Assembly (NCBI RefSeq): GCF_018320785.1
Contig: NC_054886.1
Location: 33,153,732-33,217,731, forward strand
Source: Cheilinus undulatus
Taxonomy: Eukaryota; Chordata; Actinopteri; Labriformes; Labridae
Direction of reading: 5' to 3'
Length of the DNA: 64,000 bases
Below are positions 33,763 to 46,159 of the stretch, one piece after another; position 1 is the stretch's first letter, and every line of letters begins with the position of its first letter. Below the pieces are notes generated by a model. That model worked only from the letters and a program-made list of their open reading frames with translations. It was not told the origin of the DNA and did no database searches. Position numbers and translations under genes: made by a program.

Positions 33763-34771
33763 CAGTGATACTCAACATGTGGCTCTGGAGCCACATGTGG
33801 CCCTTTTGTGACTATCTGTGTTTTTTTTATGTCTTAATTTCAAATATTATTCCCCAGACAACCTGAAAGGGAAACTTTGTTGCCCTTTTTCAAATTTTTT
33901 TGCCACTTTACACTCATTAGAGCTACCTTTTGCCATTAAATAGCACTTGTTTCCTATTTTTTTGCCAACTTTTACCACTTCTTTTTGCCACGTTTATCCT
34001 TTTTTGCCACTTTTTTCCCCAATTTCACAATTTTTGCCACTTTTCAAGCATTTAAGCTATCTTTTGCCATTAAATAGCACTTGTTTCATGTTTTTTTCCC
34101 ATGTTTATCACTTCTTTTGCCATTTCTATCCCGTTTTTGCCCATTTCCACCACTTTTCACCCATTTAAGCTACCTTTTTCCATTAAATAGCACTTGTTTC
34201 TTATTTTTTTACCCATTTTTGCCACTTCTTTTTGCCATTTGTATCCAATTTTTGCCACTTTTATCCATTTTTTTGCCAATTTTTCCACTTTTTTCCACTT
34301 TTCATGCATTTAAGCTACCTTTTATCCAATAAATAGCACTTATTTCCTATTTTTTTCCCATTTTTACCACTTCTTTTTGCCATTTTTATCCCATTTTTGC
34401 CCTTTTTCACCCCATCTTCACCCATGTAAGCTACCTTTTGCCATTAAATAGCACTTGTTTCATATTTTTGCCCATTTAAGTCAATTTCCATCCATTTTCT
34501 GGCACATTCTGGCACTTTTGGACCATTTTTGGCTCCTGTAACTCACTTCTCACCCATTTTTGCCATTTTCTGACCCTTTTTCCACTTTTTCTCCTAAGTG
34601 TTTCCCCTTTTCACACATTTTTGCTGCTTTTTGACCGTTTTTGCTACCTTACATTTTCATTTAATGCTACTTACACCATTTTTTGCCACTTTTCACTACT
34701 TACATTGTGGCTCTTGCAATGTTATTTTTCAACAATTTGACTCTTTGGTTGAGCAGGGTTGGATATCACTG
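33763..34771. mobile_element. hAT-like element with satellite interior (copy 1)
   Basis: The ends are inverted (cagtgatactcaacatg at the left; caaccctgc...tatcactg region at the right, in reverse cagtgatatccaaccctg). They are flanked by gtctagag (33755-33762) and gtctagaa (34772-34779), an 8-bp target duplication with one mismatch, the hAT size. The interior is GCCAC low-complexity with a roughly 125-bp higher-order unit marked five times by ccattaaatagcacttgttt (near 33930, 34060, 34175, 34325, 34445). Confidence 0.75.
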
Positions 34772-34779
34772 GTCTAGAA

Positions 34780-35830
34780 AGACTGGGAGGACCAAGGACT
34801 GGAAGACTCTGACTCTGGGAAACATTTTTGTGGAGGAAATTCAGTTAGAAATACAAAACTATTGATAATCAATAAAAATGAACTAAAAAGAGTTTTTTTT
34901 CTTTATAATGCTTAGATTCTAATTAGCTTGAATTTATAATTTTATCATCAAACTGTTTCATAATAAACATTCATCACATGGGAGGTCTGTTTTACTGCTT
35001 CAACTCTTGAAAATGGGCTATCTGAAGCTAACCTTATACAGCAAACATGAAATACTAGAATCTACAGATTTCACCCAAAAGGAGATCAGCTTGTTAATGT
35101 AAAGCAGAAATACTTGTCATACAACTTTTTGGATAAAACTTTAAAAAGCGTTTAGTTTTTTTTAGTTTTAGTGTTGGTTTTCATTTTGTTGGCGATGTGG
35201 CATTCCTTCCAGGGGTGACACCCAAAAGGGCGCTTTACTTTTCACTGTAATTGTTCAATTTTAATGTTATAGTACAACTCAAGACCTAAAATACCATTGT
35301 GTGAAGTTGTCATCAATCAAATCAGGCAGTTTTACTCTCTTCAGGCTCGGCTGTTTATGTCAGTATGCCAGTATCAAAGACTAAAACTAAGGATATTTTG
35401 TCTCTACTTCTATTTTATTTTAGTTTTGTAAGCACACCAGGCAGTTTTAGTTAGTTTTCCTTTTATTTGTAAAGCTAATGGTTTGTACATTTTTGTTTGA
35501 GTTATTTAGCTAGTTTTAGTCAACTGTTAAAACCTTGCCTCTGACGTTTTTAAGTCCACATTTAAAAAGCCAAACTGAAGCTAAATGAAGATTCATTTGG
35601 GAGCCAAACAAAAAGCTCAAACTCAGAGTTTGTACAAATGATGTGGATCTCTGAAGAGAGACTGATTTCCCATCAGGAGTGATACTCGACTGACATCAGC
35701 TCAGGGAATACGGGTAAGATTAGACTTTTTCATGCTAAACCATGACAAAACTGGGCTGAATACATTCAGGACTGGATGTGCGGCGGTGTTGTTTCTGGGT
35801 AAGTCTTTGGTAAGCCTGAGTTCAGTTCCT
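34780..35830. other. Intergenic upstream of gene 3, nothing coding recognised
   Basis: AT-rich; 35150-35540 has ttagttttagt words similar to those inside the hAT-like element at 39967-40514. Confidence 0.5.
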
Positions 35831-35914
35831 TGTTTCTTTGAAAGATGATGAGATAAAAAGTGGTATATAAGGGCTGCTGCTTCTCTGGTTCAGTACCCAC
35901 ACCAAGGAGAGAAG
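35830..35914 (+). promoter_or_regulatory. Gene 3 core promoter and 5' UTR exon
   Basis: TATATAAG at 35864-35871, AGATAA at 35851-35856, and the class-specific stretch ttccttgtttctttgaaaga shared with genes 4 and 5. The first exon ends at 35914 (gtagat). Intron 1 would be only 55 bp (35915-35969, ending ttcataacag). Confidence 0.78.
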
Positions 35915-35990
35915 GTAGATCGTTAAAACAATCTTAAAACTTTACTGTGTATCATCTGATTCATAACAGCATCACCTCATCACCTTCACC

Positions 35991-38900
35991 ATGAAGCTGC
36001 TGGCTGTCTCTGCTCTGGTCTGCGCCCTGATGACTCTGAGTAGAGCTGATGGTGAGTCTGACTGATGGTCAGTGGTTCAGTTATATTTTAGTGATGCTGG
36101 TCGATAACGGCAGTGTTAAACTTTCCAGCTGCTGCAGAGCCAGAACCTGAGGAAGCAATAGCAGGTCAGTGATTAAACTCTCATTATAATTACTTTATTT
36201 ATTTCTAATGCTATATTATCTAATAATAATGTGGTTAGATGTGTCACATTGTTGGGTTTTATGCTGCTTGTTTTATGCCCGTGTTTTGTTGTAATGTGGT
36301 GTTAGAATATAAGACAGACATGTACATATAAAAAAAACTTAGTTCACAAAAATGGAAATGAATAAGTTGAAAGTTTTGATGCAAAACCTGATAAAATGTG
36401 TTGGAAACTGGGTGAAAGTTCATGTTTGGTGGCAGAAACCACTCAATGACTCTGCTGTCTCCTCACAGATACTGATTTATTCATCGAGTGATTCAGCAAA
36501 ACTCATTCACACCATGTTACATCAACATAGGGGTGTAAGCTGCATGTGCAATTAGTATGGTTTTTTTTTTGTTGTTTTTTGTTTTTTTTTTTTAGATCAT
36601 TTTGTCAGTTTTACAGCTTGTGACATGAATTTTTACCAGAACTTTTCTTTCTAGTTACATTTTTGAAACTCAACATGTTTTACACTTAAATGTCATTCAT
36701 ACTCTCTCAGTGAATTTTGTACCCTCTGGACGCCTTCGAGGCAAAATGTACACGTAAAAAAAAAAAAACAAAAAAAAAAAATTTACATTAAATCAGCATA
36801 CATCAATATTTTTTCTACTGTTTTTCATAATTCTCTTTAACAACTTCAGACCTGCTCAAAACTACCAAACATTCAATAACTTTCAAGATTTTAACCCTTT
36901 AAATGCCAATTTGATTATTTGAAATATTTTATTTTTGACTACAAAAAAAAAAAAAAACCACAAAAAGTGAATTATTTTCCATAAGATTAATAGTAGAAAG
37001 AAGGGGCTTTGGTGCTGATGAGAGTCTTGGATGGGTCAAAGATTAGCAACAAAATTGATTTTATTGCACTTGTCTATTTTATGTAGTGCCAGCTTTAACA
37101 TTAGGGCACCCTCTGAGGCAAAAATGTACATGTTAGAAAAAACTGCTTTTAAATCAGCATACATCAATATTTTTTCTACTTTTTTTTCCCATAAATCTCT
37201 TTGACAACTTCAGACTTGCTCAAAACCACCAAACATTCAATAATTCTCAGAATTTTAACCCTTTTAAACTCACACAAAACTCTCCACAAAATTACGAGCA
37301 AAAATACCAGAATGTGGTGCATGGTCCTACAATGAGTAAATGGTTGAATCTGGTGGAATACGGTAAAAATGACAAATTTCACTTGACGTCTTCACATTGA
37401 AATGCTGACATTAAAGAATGCATGATTTTATACTGCAATGACAGTGAGACTAAAAAACGTGGGTTTTAATGGAAGTCAGTGGGGGCATTTTGCCTCGGAG
37501 ATGTCAGGAGGGTATTTCTGACATTACGTAAAACAAATGAATACTATCAAATAATTTTTGTTGCTTATCTTTGACCCATCCAAGACTCTGATCAGCACCA
37601 AAGCCCATCTTTCTACTATTTATTATATGGAAAATAATTCACTTTTTGCGTCTTTGCATTAACAAATCAAATATTTCAAATAATCAAACTGGCATTTAAA
37701 AAGTTAAAATTCTGAGAACTACTGATTTTTTTTTGTAGTTTTGAGCAGGTCTCAAGTTGTAAAAAAAAGTAAAAAAAAAAAAAAATATTGATGTATGCTG
37801 ATTCAACGGCAGTTTTTTTTTACGTGTACATTTTTGCCTCGAAGGTGTCCAGGGGGTGCCCTAATGTTTAAGCTGGCACTACCTAAAAAATACAAGTGCA
37901 ATGAAATCAGTTTTGTTGCTAATCTTTGACCCATCCAAGACTCTCATCAGCACCAAAGCCTCATCTTTCTACTACTTTATGAAAAATAATTCACTTTTTC
38001 TGGTTTTGTAGTCAAAAATAAAATATTTCAAATAATTAAAATGGCATTTAAAGGGTTAAAATCTTGAAAATGATTTAATGTTTGGTAGTTTTGAGCAGGT
38101 CTGAAGTTGTTAAAGAGATTTATGAAAAAAAAAAAGTAGAAAAAAATATTGACGTATGCTGATTTAATGTCTGTTTTTTTGTACGTGTACATTTTTGCCT
38201 CAAAGGTGTCCCAAGGGTAGTAAATTTGAGGAGGGCACAAGGGTTAATAAATAATGCTGATAAGATAAATATAAGCAGGGATTATGTTACTGGGGTTGGT
38301 CTCTCTACTACAGGGCCTAATCATTATGAAATCTCAGATTCCTTTTATCAGACAGTGACCCTAACACCCACACAGGGTCCCCGTCTCTCTCCAATAACAG
38401 CTGGGAAAAAACATTTTATATCATTTTTGTCATGAATTGTTCACACAGAGGACATTTTTATCCTGAAAGCTATTCAGAGTGCAAAATTCAACCGATACCA
38501 AAGTGTTAACTATACTAGACAAAGTGTTTCAGTCATATTTAATGTGATGTCAGTGATGCGGTCTCTAACTGCAGTGTTAAACTTTCCAGCTGCTGTGGAG
38601 CCAGAACCCCAGGAAGCAAAGAAAGGTCAGTTCTTCAAAATTGAATATTCTTTTCTTTTATGTTGCCATTAAATTTCCAGCTCATAGTTTTTTGGTTTCA
38701 TTTCAAATTTCATGCTGTCCATTTAGTAAAGAATGTGTTCCTTGTTGGTCTTGTTTACTCAGTTTTTGTTAGCGCGTGTTTTTATTATGACATTGTTTAA
38801 TGCACTTTGATGAAATGTTCCATGCAATGCTGTGCTGTTCTGTCATGTATTCTGTTACTCATGCAGTCTAACCAGCATCTTTTGTTGATCTCTTTTAAGA

Positions 38901-41900
38901 TGCCAGTGTCGCCAAGAGGACATGCTCCTGGTACCGGATTGGTCATCGCCATTTCTACTATGTTTACCACCGTCTGACCTGGCAGCAAGCTGAGGTACAG
39001 GAAGCTTTTCTCTTCTTAGTGATTTTAATTTTGTGTAACGACTTATGTTTTATTTATCCTGGCATTTATCTTCTCCAAAGGCATACTGCCACAGCCTGGG
39101 TGGACACCTGGCATCTGTGCACCACTTGTGGGAGTATCAGCGAATTCAAGCGCTCGTGAGAAAACGGACCCATGGATATCCGGAAGTTTGGCTTGGAGGC
39201 AATGACATTCATCAGGTAAATCCTCACAGCAACGTCATTTATGAGGAAATCAGGAGGTTTATGTGTGACAGTCTGCAGTTCGCTGGGCAAAGCATTGCAT
39301 TAGATAGGAGCGAGACTTCTTACTATTGCAAGCTGTGGGCAAACTGTCAGCATGCACTCTATGGGTACATAAAGGCCTTTGACACAAGTACTTTAGAAAA
39401 CACTTCTAGAAAAGACATTCTGCTGCTAAAGTCTCTGAGTTGCTCTTCAAACATGCCCATCATAATCCGAGGTGGGCCAGGCTGAAAAATGTGAGCGTTT
39501 ATAGTCACACAAGCAGCTCGACCTTCCAGAGCATGCATGAAACGATCAATGGAGGCATTTTTAATGCTCTCTTATGCTAGTCTCAATCTAGTGGATGTGG
39601 ACCAAATGTAGCAATACCACTGGTAGCAATGTAGCCAGTAACCCTTGGCTCCTCTGGACAATTTGATACTAAACTGAATCAAACAACTGAAAAAAAGGAA
39701 ACCTTTTGTGTTTTCTATTTCTTTTTTGTTTGCTGTCTCCATTTTTTCTAAAAAGATATAAATCCATGAGTAACAGCCTCATAGAGTGATAAATTACATT
39801 GATTTCACCAGAAAAATCCTCATTGATGACTTTGTCCTGGATCTAGAAAATTTTGTGTTTTGATGTAGCTTGAAGAGATCTACAAAAAAGCCTCTTGGGT
39901 CACTCCCCATCTCTAACAGGAAATACAGAATTTGAAAAACTGTGCAACAACTGGAGCACACTCCAGCAGTGTTAATTTTGACAACATTTTTAAATTTAGT
40001 TTTAGTTATAGTCTTTTGCCAAAAATATCTTTTAGTTTTAGTCATATTTTAGTCATCTAAATTGTTTTAGTCTAGTTTTTGGTGGTGAAAACTTCCCAAC
40101 ATTTTAGTCGACAAAATTTACAGTAAATTTAGTCGAATGTCTGATTGTCACGTGCCGTGACTTGTAAATGCGTAAAAACTGTTTCCATTACACTTTTGCG
40201 ATATATTTCTAAATCCAAACGCCTGAAAAACCTCCCCATGAAAGCGTAACAACTTTTTAGTGATATTTTAGGGTTTTTTCGAAATTCAGGTGTTTCCGTT
40301 ACCAGTTTTTTATTGCGCTATTTCGATTTTGCGCATTTCAAAGTGTAATGGAAACCCAGCTTCTGTCAAACATTTTGGCCTAGTTTTTATTTGTTGACTA
40401 AAGTGTCAATTAATTTCGTTTTAGTTTTTGTCCATGTGCACTTGTTTTCTTCAGGGAAAAAAGACTATTAACGAAAACTGTAACGAAAATAATTAGTCAG
40501 CAAAATTAACACTGCACTCCAGGGATCGTACTTGATCAAACTCCTCTTTGGGATTACATTTTTGACTTGTACTTTAGTTTGCAGCTAGAGGAGACCTAAT
40601 CGGCGAATGCCGTGGTGGGGGGCACATGGGGACAGATCCAGGAATTTTTTCAAGGATTCTTTACTATTGGGAGATAGGGCTAAAGGTGGAGGGCTGAGCT
40701 CTCTGAGTGCTTTTCTAGTTCATTTTTATTTTATGATGAAACCCTCACTGACATCGATGATTTGGACTAGATTTTTTAAATTAAGTGTTCTGATTTGGCT
40801 TGAGGAGCTCCACAAAAAAGCCTCTTGGGTCACTTCCCTATCTTGTTCAGGAAATCCGCCATTTTGAATAAATTAGTTAAAACTGAGGTGTTTTTGCCGT
40901 ATTCCATGGATTCATACTTGATAGAACTCCACCCAAGAATTTCATTATGTTGACTTGTACTTTGGTTTGCAGCTAGATGAGACCTTGATGATGAAAAATT
41001 ATGAATATGCTGCTCAAGACTTAAATGGTGTGACTTTTCCAAGCCCTGATATTTACACATTTCCATGTATTCAAATTTATTTAACCTAGAAAACCTCATT
41101 AAGATTAAGAAAACCTCATTTACAAGAGTTTCCTGGCCAAGACAGGCAGCAGTACACTCAACAAAGTGGCAGACATAAAACGGAGAAACTTTTAAACACA
41201 GACCAATCAAATCCCGGCCAACAAGAAGAACCTTATCATTAAAAAATCTAAAACCCAGTGCATCTTTCTCCAATACCTTTAAACTACCATTTAAAAGACT
41301 CGAAGTGACCAGTGCCCCCTCCCCAAAAAAACAGTTCTTATAACAGATTCCTCTTGCAGGAGCAGAAAATCTGATGCTCTTTCAACTCATTACTTTGGGC
41401 ACAGAAAACCTTTCACATAGATAAATAAGAACTGAGTTACCTGTTGGCAGAATTCACATTCTTCACGTTCAACTTTGTTTTGTTATTCAATCTAATTTGT
41501 AACTTAATTTTTTTGATTGATTCTTTTGAACTCCAACAGAGATGAAGTTAGTTACTGATTTGTTTAAATGTCCTCAGCGTCATCTTTTCTGTTTTCTAGG
41601 AGGGTGTTTGGCATTGGAGCGATGGTTCTTCTTTCAACTACCACAGCTGGTGCCATGGGGAGCCAAACAATTCCAACAATCAGGACTGTCTGCAAATGAA
41701 TTTCAGTGGTAAATACTACATCATGTGATTTGTTTATGAAAAATAATATGCATAGAAGGGACAGCAGGGCATTTCTTCCATACATGCTCAGCATTCACAG
41801 GTATTGTTATTCTGTGTGAGAATTCTTTATCGTTATTATTCTTCTAAAAAATTCAACCAATTCAAACCATTCAACCTTCATTACAAATATCCTAATTAGG

Positions 41901-44057
41901 AATAGTTTGGAATGACTTTTCTAAGAAATATTCATTTTACTTTCAGAGATGTTTGACAATTTAAAAAAAAAGTTGGGACCATCAAATTGAATGAAAAATT
42001 TTTCAAAAATGTCACCCATTTTCTAACCTTCATTCAAACCCTTAAAACTCATTCATCCTTAAACTTACAGACTCGATTCAACATCTAAAATATCCACATG
42101 AAATTCAGCTATTTCAGTATTATTACAGCTCCTTCATGTCATTCAGCCTTTCTTCACAGCGGCCCTTCAAAGTTGATTCACCTTTTCTCAGCCTCAAGGT
42201 CATTTCACATTCATTTCAATGGGCTAGAACACACCGATAGTTGACAGTGGCACTCAAACCTTAGCGTGGGAAGCCTTGGCCCGTTAAAAACAAACCGTGT
42301 TGAATACATTGTAATTGCCACCACGACTCTAACACCACAGACATAAAAACAGATTAAAATAGAGGAAATCTAGTCCTGCTTCTGTTAAACCAGGAAACAA
42401 AGCCATAGCATCAACCCCTTCCCTAGAAATCTGCCAACTGTTGCAGGCACCCAGAAATTTCCTCCATCTGCAATAATGTTAAACTTTGGGAGAAATGTCT
42501 GATCAGACCTAGAAGAGAGGACCTTTCAACTCTCCGTCCTGGCCGTATTTCTCAATCAAACAACATGAAATTAACATGACTGCTTCATCAAAGCCTTGTC
42601 TTTCTCACAGTCTGATCCGTTTAATGATAGCTGTTATGGTCTCGACACAGTGACCTGAGTTTCAGAGCATGTTTTCAGGTCAGATCCCTCTGAAAATCCC
42701 ACTGAACTGTAGTGTCTCCTGGCTCCATGGCACAAGGGCCTAACATTAGATTCAGAGGATGTCTTCAACTGAAATCCCAACAGAGCCTGCTGATTTTCCC
42801 GGCTTTATGATGTCATAGTACTCAAAACATGCATGGATCAACAGATTTATACAGATCTTTCACAGACTGGTATTCATCGACATTCATCATAAGATTGAAG
42901 TTTTTTTTACACAATATCTTAAAAATCTATTTTCATTATTAAAATTCTTCAACTTTTTAAATTCAGTGCAGCATTAGCATTTCTAGGTCAGCCATACAAG
43001 ATGACGTTTAGCTTCTTACAGAGATTGTTCCAACCCAGCATTAGCAGTTCTGCATCAGCCATTTAAGATTACATTAAGCTTTTTTCAGGGATTGTTCCAA
43101 CCCAGCATTAGCAGTTTGGCGTCAGCGATTCAAAATTACATTTAGCGTCTTTCAGGGTTTTTACCCAACCCAGCATTAGCAGTTTGGCATCAGCCTTTGG
43201 AGATTACATTTAGCTTATTTCAGAGATTGTTCCAACCCAGCATTAGCAGTTCGGCATCAGCCATGCAAGATTACATTTAGCTTCTTTTGTCGATTTTTCT
43301 TACCCAGCATTAGCAGTTTGGTGCAGCCGTTCAGCGAATCAGCATTCACAGTGCAATGTCTTCAGAAACTGCATTCTCCAGTTATCATTTGTAGTACATT
43401 TTGTCCAGAGTGAACTTCTGTCTGTTTAAAGCCTGCCTCAAACATTAAGATTTTTAAAATTTTAACTGACATTTTCAGCGTGAGAGACCCCACACATGAC
43501 AACAAATAATCACTGATGTAATCGTGTTGGGTGTTGAATGAGAGGATCAAAACATTGATGGATAGTCTTCACTGACTACCATAGTGTGTCAGCCTGGTCT
43601 TGTCTCTAAAATCATCTAAACGGCCGTCCTTGGTGCTCAGCATACACAACAGGATAATCGGTCCTAATTATTGAACATGTTTAATATGATCTCGAGTCAG
43701 AGCGCTTCTCGTCAGGTCAGGGAAGAATTCACTCAGAGCACACCGCAGGATAATCTGGCAAGATAATCACAAGAACCATCTGATAATCTGGATTTTGCTA
43801 CCGTCCTACAGAAAGGAGGTTTCAGCTCGACATTTGCCACATTTATTGTATTGTGTGTGGCCCGTTAAAGATCCTGTAGACACAAAAGTACCCAGTTTTG
43901 CCAGGACAAGAATCATGTCGGTCATGTTTTGTGCAAACGTATTTTTAAGGAAAATGCTCAACGACTATCTCCTGTTTTGTGCTTGAAATTTGCAGCTCAC
44001 AAATGCTGGGACGATGTACAGTGTAATGTCCTCCGTCCTTCCGTCTGTGTAGGATGA
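35991..44057 (+). CDS. Gene 3: secreted C-type lectin (ladderlectin/nattectin-like), 7 coding exons
   Basis: Coding exons 35991-36051 (signal, MKLLAVSALVCALMTLSRAD), 36129-36164 (prosegment a, AAAEPEPEEAIA), 38590-38625 (prosegment b, AAVEPEPQEAKK), 38900-38994, 39081-39215, 41600-41708 and 43996-44057. The join is 534 bp (177 residues) with GT-AG introns. CTLD landmarks are TCSWYRIGHR, TWQQAEAYC, GGHLASVH, WLGGND, WSDGSSF, WCHGEPNN, QDC, CWDD and a C-terminal PSVCVG. EPN is intact, the mannose-type sugar motif, although WND is CWDD. Seven cysteines; WC and KCW form the extra pair position known from type II antifreeze-like CTLDs (inference). N-N-S and N-F-S sequons are present. Two prosegment exons in tandem make the acidic spacer 24 residues. 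This is the best-preserved copy and a likely functional secreted lectin. Confidence 0.92.
36585..38247. mobile_element. Dispersed element with inverted halves in gene 3 intron
   Basis: Same family as 9860-11200, including the gaggagggcacaagggttaa right end (38228-38247). It contains at least three partial units in alternating orientation, with cagcatacatcaatattttt and its reverse repeated. Confidence 0.6.
39780..41010 (+). repeat. Intron 5 direct repeat in gene 3
   Basis: The segment with cctcattgatgactttgtcc, aaaaaagcctcttgggtcac and ttgacttgtactt.ggtttg is present twice (39790-40590 and 40720-41010, diverged). Gene 4 has it once (50190-50440). The first copy is split by the hAT-like insertion at 39967-40514. 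Confidence 0.65.
39967..40514. mobile_element. hAT-like MITE with perfect 8-bp target duplication
   Basis: Ends cagtgttaattttgac and its inverted counterpart (caaaattaacactg), flanked on both sides by cactccag (39959-39966, 40515-40522). The matching intron of gene 4 (about 50340) has a single cactccag and no element. Confidence 0.88.
41709..43995. other. Gene 3 last intron, mostly non-coding with one tandem repeat
   Basis: 41800-42960 shows no recognised feature beyond loose ttcaacc/ttcattc words. The 67-bp tandem repeat is listed separately. 43660-43995 is conserved with the gene 4 intron end (gaacatgtttaat..., ggaaaatgctcaacgactat). Confidence 0.55.
42966..43340 (+). repeat. About 67-bp tandem repeat (5 units)
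   Basis: Units begin agcattagcagtttggc and continue to ttcagggattgttccaaccc, with 10-20% differences between units. It is absent from the matching intron of gene 4. Confidence 0.85.
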
Positions 44058-44342
44058 TGGTAATCCCAGCTGAAGAACCTGTTAGAGCACCAACACTGGT
44101 GGATGTGTGTTTATCCATCACTGGTTGTGCCATCATGTTCATCTGGACCCTGAGCGCTTCTTAATTCTCTCTATATTTCCTTTCTAACGCCGTAACGCTA
44201 CACAAGGAACGATGCAACAAGTGAACCAACAGGAGCTGGATGTTCTCTGAGGCCTTGTGCCTGTAAGATCAGACTGAAAGTGAAGGATGCTTCATGCAAA
44301 ATGTACTCTCTAGATTAAACTGTTCTCTTTCCTGTGCAAAAC

Positions 44343-44348
44343 AATAAA
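44343..44348 (+). terminator. Gene 3 poly(A) signal
   Basis: AATAAA in gtgcaaaacaataaagctgc, 286 bp after the stop; the same context is found for gene 4. Confidence 0.88.
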
Positions 44349-44491
44349 GCTGCAAGCATCGACAAAGCTTCACTCTCACTTTATTTCTTTTTAAAACTGT
44401 TCTAAAGTGGTCATTGACATGTTTTTAAATAAAGATAGCAAACAATTTTAATATAAACTGAATATTTAGTCACAGAAATAAAATAATTTTT

Positions 44492-44830
44492 CACTGTATG
44501 GACAAAAGTATTCAGACGCCTGACCATTCCACCAACACAGACTGTATTCAAATCCATGTACTTGAATATGGAGTTGACCCTCTTTTGCAGCTTTAACAGC
44601 CTCCACTCTTCTTGGAAGGCTCTCCACAAGATTTCAGAGGGTTTCTGTTGGAATTTGGGCCCATTCATTCTGCAGGACTTTTATGAGGTCAGACACTGAT
44701 GTTGGACCAGAAGTCCTGGCTCACAGTCTCTGCTCCAGTTCATCCCAAAGGTGCTGGATGGGGTTGCAGTCAGGACTTCCACTCTGAACTCATCAAACCA
44801 CGTCTTTATAGTCCTGTTGGAATAGAAAAA
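44492..44830. mobile_element. Tc1-like terminal region downstream of gene 3
   Basis: Starts cactgtatggacaaaagtat and continues with cattccaccaacacagactg. The same sequence follows gene 4 (53635-53930), so it was already present before that duplication. Confidence 0.75.
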
Positions 44831-44924
44831 GAGCTTCCCCAAACTGTTCCCTCACAGTTGGAAGCATAGCGTTGTCCAATGAGATGCATTTAAAGCCTTT
44901 AAAGAAAAAAGACGTTATTTCATA

Positions 44925-45760
44925 TTAGTTTGAGCTCCTCTGTTAATCTGACCTGAGAGCATGATTGTGACATTTGCACACAAGGTTTTCCTCGTTCGTC
45001 TTCTAACTTGACTCTTAGATCCCCATCATGATAAGCTGTTGGCAGTTTTTGCTTTTTCAACACACACACACACACACACACACAGGCACACACATACAGT
45101 GGTGAAGTCAAAACTGCAGAAGATGATCTGCTGCTGGTGATCCTTAGGCCCTCAGGCCTCACTGCATCTAAACAGGCATTCTGTACAAGAAATCACTGCA
45201 TAACACTCCCAGGAATCAACCAAAAATGCCACCATCTACTCCAGGGCAAACCCCCTTTTAACACAGATTCAGGCAAAATAGAAAACTGTTCTGTGGTCAG
45301 AAGAACCTACATTTGAAATTCTCTTTGGAAACCACATCCAGCTTGTTCTCCTGGCTCAGCTCTAAAGCCTGCATCTCTGATGGTATGGGGTTGCGTTAGT
45401 GCCTATGGCGTGGGCAGCTCTAACATCTGGAAAGGAACTATCAATGCTGGAAAGTAGAGAGAGCTTTTAGAGCAACATACGCTCCCATCCAGACAACGTC
45501 TCTGTCAGCAAGACCACGCTGAACCACATACCACATCCATCACAACAGCAGAGTCCAGGTCCTGAACTCATCTGCCTGCAGTCCAGACTTTTCACCAATA
45601 GAAAACTTTTGAAACATCAGAACATTTTTTAAAAAATGAGACAACATTCCTCTCCCAAAACACCATCAGCTGGTCTCCTCACTTCCCAGATGTTTCCAGA
45701 CTGTTGTTAAAAGAAGAGGGGGTGATACACGACGGTAAACATGGCCCTGTCCCTACTTTT
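44925..45760 (+). mobile_element. Tc1-like relic with transposase remnant
   Basis: One frame near 45390-45540 gives WGCVSAYGVGSSNIWKGTIN, then a stop, then RELLEQHTLPSRQRL, a Tc1-like catalytic-domain remnant; SPDFSPIENF is readable near 45585. A (CA)n run lies at 45060-45085. Duplicated upstream of gene 5 at 59640-60540. Confidence 0.7.
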
Positions 45761-45769
45761 TTTTTGCTG

Positions 45770-45830
45770 CTATCAAAGAGCTGGGGATCGAACCCGTCCA
45801 CCTGAGCCGCAGTTGCCCCACAAATTACAA
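45770..45830 (-). mobile_element. tRNA-derived SINE head fragment
   Basis: In reverse it has box B ggttcgatccc and a box A-like gcggctcaggtgg. The copy upstream of gene 5 (60568-60640) is longer and keeps the full spacing between the boxes. It is too short and mispaired for a tRNA gene. Confidence 0.55.
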
Positions 45831-46005
45831 AGATTAAGTTCCCACCTGCTCCTGACAAAGATTCTCACAGGGCTGAAAGTTTAGTTCACTGTGATGTTGA
45901 AATGCTTTTGATTCATTTCATAATTTGCGTGATAGTACAAGATTCTTAATGTTTCTTAAGGCTGAGTGTGTGACTGTGTAAGTCTTTGGTAAGCCTGGGT
46001 TTAGT

Positions 46006-46159
46006 TCCTTGTTTCTTTGAAAGATGATGAGATAATAAAATGGTATAAAGAGCTGCTTCCTCTTTGGTTTGGAACCCAAGCTCAGTGAGGTCAGAGCTAC
46101 GCTGAGAGGAAAGGAGAGAAGGTAAATCTGAAGGGAACCAGACGATCTTCACCTTCACC
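46006..46159 (+). promoter_or_regulatory. Gene 4 core promoter and 5' UTR (UTR intron lost)
   Basis: TATAAAG at 46044-46050, AGATAA at 46030-46035, ttccttgtttctttgaaaga upstream. The donor-like gaaggtaaat that ends the first exon in the other genes is at 46128-46137, but the ATG follows 28 bp after the GT, too close for an intron. The 5' UTR is therefore continuous here. Confidence 0.75.

Noticed and set aside
33947-34332. Phe/Leu-rich small membrane proteins
   Set aside because: Frames come from the TTTTGCCAC low-complexity interior of a hAT-like element; the same happens on many other blocks.
39045-39485. 146-codon frame containing a CTLD segment as a single-exon gene
   Set aside because: It is exon 39081-39215 of gene 3 read through its donor; paralogues show the splice and the missing CTLD half is in exon 41600-41708.
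45770-45830. Functional tRNA gene upstream of gene 4
   Set aside because: Box spacing and arms are incomplete; a longer copy at 60568-60640 shows it is a SINE head inside a duplicated block.
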